DNA of 64,000 nt from Elizabethkingia bruuniana (GTDB lineage Bacteria; Bacteroidota; Bacteroidia; Flavobacteriales; Weeksellaceae): positions 3,534,001 to 3,598,000 of the forward strand of contig NZ_CP014337.1 in assembly GCF_002024805.1 (NCBI RefSeq), given 5' to 3'. The notes below the pieces were generated by a model that was not told where the DNA came from, made no database searches, and saw only the letters and a list, made by a program, of their open reading frames with translations. The position numbers were made by a program, and so were the translations under genes. Positions 58,918 through 64,000 of the stretch are shown one piece after another. The number at the start of each line of letters is the position of its first letter. Position 1 is the first letter of the stretch.

Positions 58918-60657
58918 ATGAATACATCTATACACAAAAATTTAATTAAGGCAACGAGTTCTTTTATTCTTACAGGAACCCTGTTGCTCGGCTTCATTTC
59001 CTGTTCTTCAAGGGATGAGGAAACCAAAAACCCGGATGGAAATGCCGGAATGCAGGGAACATTTCTAAGCTTTAATATTGCTGGTATCGAAGAAGAGGAA
59101 AATATAACGAACCTCACTACAGCATCTATAAAAAATACAGGGAAATCTTCATCAGCTTCAATTGCCCCTGAAAAAGTAATTTCAACAGAAAATTTCGATG
59201 CCCTGATCAGCGCTGAAGGCCAAACGTCTAATAAATCACAGGGGTTATCAGCCTCTCTTACCCCTTCATACACAGGGACTATGGCTGCAGTAACCAATAC
59301 TCCTATGATAACGGGTACAAAATATCGTTTGTTAATTTATGATGCAGCAAGCAATACACTTATTAAAAATGTTGATGCAACTTCAGGAACAAATCCAAAT
59401 ATCCAGGTAGATGCAGGAAAACAATACAAATGGTATATCGTATCTACTAATGACAATTCAACACCATCAGTAAATACTTCTACGGGAATTGTTTCTGCAG
59501 CTTCGCTGGCCAATAAAGACGTATTATGGAATCAGGGAGTTATAGATGCACAATATGGACAAAACAATATGAGCATTGTCCTTAAACGCAACACGGCACG
59601 TATACAATTAGACTTGGATACAAGAGGAATGTTTGGAACCATCAATAATACAACCTCCGTAGAGGTTGGAACAGGTACAGGATCTTCTTTTTCCAGCATA
59701 ATTAAAACAGGAGACCTTAATGTACTTACCGGACAATATTCTAATCTTCAGAATGTATCCGCAGTTACAGGAGGCAATATGATCAACAAAGCTGGAGCCG
59801 GCGGTGCAGCTGGAGCTACGAAAACAGCAACTTTTTATACTGTAAGCTCAACACCTGTACCTGCAAATAATCTAAGGATAAGACTGAATCAGCTAGATCT
59901 TAACATGGATGACAACAGCACGCGAAGCTTTAGCAACAGTATCGTCCCATATAGCAATATTCCGGTTACACCTGCTTTAGGAAACCGTTATACACTCAAT
60001 GTACGTCTGATAGAGTCCGGTGTGAGATTAGATGGTTTATTATGGGCGCGTACAAACTTAATCTATTCCTCTCAAGCCGATAAATACCGTTTCCGACCGG
60101 ATAATGAATATTCTCAGCCAGATAAAGATACAGAATACTGGAACTGGATGGCAGCAACACCAACGGGATCTTCATCTGACAATACTGATGCCTGTTCTAA
60201 AGTTTATCCTGAAGGAATGTGGCGTATGCCTACCAGTACCGAATTTAGTAATCTGGGACAACCTGATGACAAAAAAGAAAATTATGGATTATTCTTAGGT
60301 GCGAATTTTAGTGCTGTGTATAATCTGGATGCAGGAAATAATTTAAATACGTCCTTCCCTACAAATTCCCAAAGGCTTTTCCTTTCTTTTTACGGATATC
60401 GTACTTCTCCCGGATTTTTAGGAGGTACAAGTGTAAGTGATTCTCCCGGAGGGATTTTTCTGGGCGCCCTAGGTGGAGGTGGTGCATATTACTGGTCTTC
60501 CTCTTCTGCTAACACTAACAATGCTAATTATTGGTATATGAGCTATTCCAGATTTGCATGGTTTGTGGGCTGGAGTAATGCAGAAGTAAGATCCGGAGCC
60601 AAAACAGAGGGCCGTATGGTTCGTTGTGTAAGGACATCATCAACTCCGAATACTTAA
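58918..60657 (+). CDS. fimbrillin-like surface lipoprotein with major-paralog domain
   Basis: 579 residues. Lipobox LLLGFISCSS. The N-terminal 370 residues are Ser/Thr/Asn-rich beta structure (fimbrillin-like). The C-terminal 200 residues (LLWARTNL, YPEGMWRMPTSTEFSNLG, YYWSSSSANTNNANYWYM, GRMVRCVRTS) match the Fibrobacter major-paralogous/C-type-lectin-like domain. Likely cell-surface adhesion. Co-directional with the regulator and peptide genes. Confidence 0.8.
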   Translation: MNTSIHKNLIKATSSFILTGTLLLGFISCSSRDEETKNPDGNAGMQGTFLSFNIAGIEEEENITNLTTASIKNTGKSSSASIAPEKVISTENFDALISAEGQTSNKSQGLSASLTPSYTGTMAAVTNTPMITGTKYRLLIYDAASNTLIKNVDATSGTNPNIQVDAGKQYKWYIVSTNDNSTPSVNTSTGIVSAASLANKDVLWNQGVIDAQYGQNNMSIVLKRNTARIQLDLDTRGMFGTINNTTSVEVGTGTGSSFSSIIKTGDLNVLTGQYSNLQNVSAVTGGNMINKAGAGGAAGATKTATFYTVSSTPVPANNLRIRLNQLDLNMDDNSTRSFSNSIVPYSNIPVTPALGNRYTLNVRLIESGVRLDGLLWARTNLIYSSQADKYRFRPDNEYSQPDKDTEYWNWMAATPTGSSSDNTDACSKVYPEGMWRMPTSTEFSNLGQPDDKKENYGLFLGANFSAVYNLDAGNNLNTSFPTNSQRLFLSFYGYRTSPGFLGGTSVSDSPGGIFLGALGGGGAYYWSSSSANTNNANYWYMSYSRFAWFVGWSNAEVRSGAKTEGRMVRCVRTSSTPNT

Positions 60658-60698
60658 ATAGAAAATAAGTTTAACAACTTCATCATTTGTTTGTAAAT

Positions 60699-60737
60699 GG
60701 CGGGTAATTCTGAAGTAAAAAAGATTATCCGCCTTTA
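60699..60737 (+). terminator. hairpin after the lipoprotein gene
   Basis: GGCGGGTAAT (60699-60708) pairs with ATTATCCGCC (60724-60733), one G-T pair, then TTTATT. Confidence 0.6.
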
Positions 60738-60854
60738 TTAATTAAACTATGTAATTTAAATTAATTTCATAAATCAAATAAGCATAAATATAAAACACAA
60801 TTCTATATATTAATTTATTTTTTATACCTTTCACTAACAAATGATTGAAAATAT

Positions 60855-62387
60855 ATGTTAGTGAAAGTTTATGGAAGTGCCATACATGGTATCTCAGCCC
60901 GTTGTATTACTGTAGAGGTCAATATCGATAAAGGTGTTGGCTATTATCTTGTTGGTTTACCGGACAATGCCATTAAAGAAAGCAGCCACAGAATTTCTGC
61001 TGCTCTGAAAAATGTAGGATATAAGCTCCCTGGGAAGAAAATAACCATCAATATGGCACCTGCTGATCTTCGCAAAGAAGGTTCTGCCTATGATCTCACA
61101 ATCGCTATTGGTATATTGGCTGCAAACAATTCCATAAAGGCTGAAAATCTCGATAAATATATTATCATGGGAGAATTATCTCTGGACGGAGGCTTACAAC
61201 CACTGAAAGGCATTCTTCCAATTGCTCTTCAGGCTGCCGAAGAGGGCTTCAAGGGAATTATTTTACCTAAACAAAATGCACAGGAAGCTGCTATTACAAA
61301 TAAGCTGGATGTCTATGGTATTACTAATATTAAGGAAGTTATAGATTTCTTCGACCAAGGTAAACCTTTACCTAAAACAGTATTCGACATTCAAAAAGAA
61401 TTCGAGCAAAAGACTGATAGTTTTAGCTCGGATTTTAGTGAAGTAAAAGGTCAGGAAATGGCAAAAAGAGCTTTAGAAATAGCTGCTGCAGGAGGACATA
61501 ACATTATATTAATCGGTCCACCCGGAAGCGGAAAGACCATGCTTGCTAAAAGGCTTCCGGGAATATTGCCTCCTCTGAATTTAAAAGAAGCTCTGGAAAC
61601 AACAAAAATACATTCTGTTGTCGGAAAAATAGAAAATGAAGCTTCACTAATTACGACAAGACCTTTCCGAAATCCTCACCATACAATATCAGATGTCGCT
61701 CTGGTAGGCGGGGGAAGCTATCCTCAGCCCGGAGAAATTTCACTTGCTCATAATGGTGTATTATTTTTGGATGAAATGCCTGAATTTAAACGCAGTGTGT
61801 TGGAAGTGATGCGACAACCTCTCGAAGATCGTGAGGTTAATATATCCAGAGCCAAGTTTACGGTGAATTACCCTGCAAGTTTTATGCTAGTTGCTTCCAT
61901 GAATCCAAGTCCTTCAGGTTATTTCCCCGATGACCCCAACAACACTTCTTCAACCTTCGAAATGCAAAGGTATATGAACAAAATTTCAGGACCATTACTA
62001 GATCGTATCGATATACATATAGAAGTTGACAAAGTAGATTTTGAGCAGCTTTCTGACAAAAAGAAAGGAGAAACGAGTTCTGAAATTCGCCAACGTGTTA
62101 TTCAGGCACGAAAAATTCAGTCCGATAGATTCAATAACCTGAATATTAACTGCAATGCTCAAATGGGACCAAAAGAAATAGATCAGTTCTGTGAACTCAA
62201 TGAGTCATCCCTGAAGTTACTGAAAACTGCTATGGAAAAATTAAACCTTTCTGCCAGAGCCTACGACAGGATATTAAAAGTTGCCCGAACGATTGCTGAT
62301 CTTGAAAATTCTCATAATCTGTCTACAGCTCACATTTCAGAAGCTATACAATACAGGAGTCTGGATCGGGAATTTTGGAATGTCTGA
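60855..62387 (+). CDS. YifB/ComM-family Mg-chelatase-like AAA+ ATPase
   Basis: 510 residues. The N-terminal Lon-like domain (GVGYYLVGLPDNAIKESSHR) precedes Walker A GPPGSGKT, Walker B NGVLFLDEMPEF and sensor ASMNPSPSGYFPDD. ComM-type helicases promote branch migration in natural transformation. Full length and intact. Confidence 0.92.
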   Translation: MLVKVYGSAIHGISARCITVEVNIDKGVGYYLVGLPDNAIKESSHRISAALKNVGYKLPGKKITINMAPADLRKEGSAYDLTIAIGILAANNSIKAENLDKYIIMGELSLDGGLQPLKGILPIALQAAEEGFKGIILPKQNAQEAAITNKLDVYGITNIKEVIDFFDQGKPLPKTVFDIQKEFEQKTDSFSSDFSEVKGQEMAKRALEIAAAGGHNIILIGPPGSGKTMLAKRLPGILPPLNLKEALETTKIHSVVGKIENEASLITTRPFRNPHHTISDVALVGGGSYPQPGEISLAHNGVLFLDEMPEFKRSVLEVMRQPLEDREVNISRAKFTVNYPASFMLVASMNPSPSGYFPDDPNNTSSTFEMQRYMNKISGPLLDRIDIHIEVDKVDFEQLSDKKKGETSSEIRQRVIQARKIQSDRFNNLNINCNAQMGPKEIDQFCELNESSLKLLKTAMEKLNLSARAYDRILKVARTIADLENSHNLSTAHISEAIQYRSLDREFWNV

Positions 62388-62393
62388 AGGCGA

Positions 62394-63515
62394 TTATCCT
62401 CTTACTCCGGTTCCAAAAGGTTTGATGAATTTTTTGCCATCAGGCCTGTCCTCCGCCTGCAAACCGAGATTATAAGAAATACCTACTCCTAAAGTCTGTT
62501 TTAGCTGTAGTTTTTGTATCTGATCGTGATCATACAACAAATCAACAGATATAATAGTAGAAATAAATTTATTGAATTTAATATTAACTACACCTGTATA
62601 GGCAATATCAACACGTTCCGGGTGGCTTGTATAACTGGAGAAAAGGTTAAGCTGATTGGTAAAGCTAAAATCCTTCATAATCTGGATTTTGTACATAATA
62701 TTAGCTAATGCACCAAACTCCGTTCTTACACTTTGTCCATTTCTTTCCAAACCATAATTACCCGCTACCTGAAGCTTGGGATCCAATACAAAAGTAAATC
62801 TTCCTGTTGCCGGACGGAATATTACCTGAAAATTCTCTTTCGGGTTAAAAGAGATACCGAGACCTATATTCAGGTATCCCGGAGCCATAAATTTCGATAT
62901 TCTGTCATTATAAACAGGCTCTGGTGTCGTAGAATAATTATATCCCGGAGAAAACTGAGAAAGAAACTGTATACCAGCAGACAGATAATAATTCTTTCTA
63001 AGGTCATAACCATAGTTGGACATGATATTGATGTAGTCATCTGTCTTTCTGGAGGATTGCCCTTGAGAAGATACCAATCCATAGCCTAATTGAAAATTAT
63101 TGTCCAGGAAATGTCTTCCTTTTTTATAAATCAGGCTGTAATTCACCTTAGCATTTATTCCGACACTATTATTTCCACCTGCATTCCAGTTAGAGAAGGC
63201 TGCCTGATTAAACAAAACATTATTCTGTCCATATACATACCATCTTCTAAGACTTGGGGATCTCATAATCTGATAAGGCGTAACCGGAATTGGCTCTGTT
63301 AGTGCAGCTATAACGACAGGCTGCTGAATAATAATAGTATCTATTTTTATTCTTGGAATTTTCACCATGCTGAAATTAGAAAGACTATCCACGTTTACAC
63401 TGTTTTCTTTCCATTTAGCCTGATTAATAGAATCGATAACAGCTTTTGTTTTTGCATGCTGAGCTGAAACCAGCATTGCAAAAAAGAACAACGTACCTAT
63501 TAAAACCCTATTCAT
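62394..63515 (-). CDS. DUF3078 protein, outer-membrane barrel-like
   Basis: 373 residues from ATG 63515 (MNRVLIGTLFFFAMLVSAQ signal peptide); an upstream TTG at 63524 is unlikely. Core SLRRWYVYGQNNVLFNQAAF and AAFSNWNAGGNNSVG match DUF3078, followed by alternating beta strands and a C-terminal aromatic-rich end. A barrel-like role in the outer membrane is inferred. Convergent with the ComM-type gene with 6 nt between stops. Confidence 0.85.
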   Translation of the reverse strand: MNRVLIGTLFFFAMLVSAQHAKTKAVIDSINQAKWKENSVNVDSLSNFSMVKIPRIKIDTIIIQQPVVIAALTEPIPVTPYQIMRSPSLRRWYVYGQNNVLFNQAAFSNWNAGGNNSVGINAKVNYSLIYKKGRHFLDNNFQLGYGLVSSQGQSSRKTDDYINIMSNYGYDLRKNYYLSAGIQFLSQFSPGYNYSTTPEPVYNDRISKFMAPGYLNIGLGISFNPKENFQVIFRPATGRFTFVLDPKLQVAGNYGLERNGQSVRTEFGALANIMYKIQIMKDFSFTNQLNLFSSYTSHPERVDIAYTGVVNIKFNKFISTIISVDLLYDHDQIQKLQLKQTLGVGISYNLGLQAEDRPDGKKFIKPFGTGVRG

Positions 63516-63541
63516 TTTTTCCAATCTTTTTAAAATTCGTT

Positions 63542-63549
63542 CAAAAATA
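63542..63549 (-). promoter_or_regulatory. putative -7 box for the DUF3078 gene
   Basis: On the minus strand it reads TATTTTTG (TAnnTTTG), 27 nt upstream of the ATG at 63515. No clear -33 TTG. Confidence 0.35.
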
Positions 63550-63682
63550 CAACTTCTTTATAAAAAAAGAAATTTTGTCACTTCTATGACTATTTAAAAA
63601 CGAATAAATACTCATTTTATGTCAAAAGATGCCAAAAATAAATCGTAAATAGTATGGCAAAACTTTTGCGCACCTTCTAATT

Positions 63683-64000
63683 ATGTTCAAAGGAGTTATA
63701 CACCCAAAGGCTATCATTATGCCTTTACTTTTTTTAGCCGCAATATGGTTAGGATTTCTCGTACAGAACCTTGGACTGATCGAAGGTTGTGATGGTGCTA
63801 TTATACCATTAGTTCCTTCAGGGCTTAAAGGCATTTTCTTTTCACCTTTTTTACATGGCAGTTGGGAGCATATACTCGGCAACTCATTACCTTTGGTTGT
63901 ATTAAGCTCGTTACTATACCAATTTTACGGATCCGTAGCAGATAGAGTTATGCTTTATGGCTGGCTGTTTTCCGGGTTAGCAGTTTGGATGACACCATCA
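63683..64000 (+). CDS. rhomboid-family intramembrane protease (5' part)
   Basis: 106 codons from ATG 63683, open to the window edge. The start MFKGVIHPKAIIMPLLFLAA and FLHGSWEHILGNSLPL, with the rhomboid His and Asn positions, precede further membrane helices. The catalytic GASG Ser would lie beyond the window. Substrate unknown. Confidence 0.8.
   Translation, partial: MFKGVIHPKAIIMPLLFLAAIWLGFLVQNLGLIEGCDGAIIPLVPSGLKGIFFSPFLHGSWEHILGNSLPLVVLSSLLYQFYGSVADRVMLYGWLFSGLAVWMTPS

Noticed and set aside
60100-60657. C-terminal lectin-like domain of the host lipoprotein as a remote DGR target
   Set aside because: Its repeats have no nucleotide match to the TR; the resemblance is only to the general fold family.

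Overview
The window looks like a chromosome segment of a low-GC member of the Bacteroidota, most likely the Flavobacteriia family Weeksellaceae (Elizabethkingia/Chryseobacterium type). The support is AT-rich coding sequence, Bacteroidota promoter boxes (TAnnTTTG, sometimes with TTG upstream), many lipoproteins with an SC lipobox, and family markers such as DUF3078, flavobacterial S41 lipoproteins and an AraC/TPR membrane regulator. The genus is an inference. It carries one complete-looking Mu-type (transposable) prophage of about 34 kb.

Left host flank (1-22230): two tandem S41 protease lipoproteins (the first cut by the window edge), a small lipoprotein, an LTA-synthase-like sulfatase, a zinc metallopeptidase, GNAT acetyltransferase and TrmH-type methyltransferase genes, mutS, a TonB-C-like secreted protein, a DUF2809 membrane protein, a frameshifted lipoprotein, a BaiN-type flavoprotein, an acyl-CoA thioesterase, thiL, an LpxH-like phosphoesterase, pepT, an HMG-CoA-lyase-like enzyme, osmC, a SufT/MIP18 protein, a DEDD exonuclease, a serine hydrolase, an SprT-like protein and a mannose-1-phosphate guanylyltransferase.

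Prophage (about 22.3-56.75 kb): the left end holds repeats likely bound by the transposase. It is followed by an S24 repressor facing an early operon: small regulators, MuA-type DDE transposase, MuB-type ATPase, a second P-loop ATPase and DUF3164. A complete diversity-generating retroelement (DGR) sits inside this early operon: two small target genes with variable repeats (VR1, VR2), a template repeat (TR) and a reverse transcriptase. All 13 (VR1) and 14 (VR2) differences from the 76-nt TR core fall on TR adenines and none on the 58 other bases. A run of small phage genes and a self-contained moron (own promoter and terminator) follow. Two divergent late operons then start from a 43-bp array of four alternating half-sites. 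The leftward one encodes terminase small and large subunits, a gp36-like protein, the DUF935 portal, a MuF minor head protein with a toxin-like C-terminus, a gpG-like protein and a tail completion protein. The rightward one encodes protease/scaffold, capsid, M15 endolysin, lysis membrane proteins, tail tube, tail chaperones, tape measure, distal tail and a large tail-tip protein. Portal and MuF appear to be joined by a -1 programmed frameshift (slippery T TTT TTC, 6-nt spacer, perfect 8-bp stem). The tail chaperones probably use a second -1 shift.

Right host flank (56.8-64.0 kb): a TPR/AraC membrane regulator, a small peptide gene and a large fimbrillin-like lipoprotein that share a repeated palindromic motif upstream, then a YifB/ComM-type ATPase, a DUF3078 protein and the start of a rhomboid protease gene.

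The most interesting system is the DGR, because its two targets are small, apparently cytosolic proteins in the early region of a Mu-like phage rather than tail fibres, and no Avd-like gene is visible. The putative portal-MuF frameshift is second.
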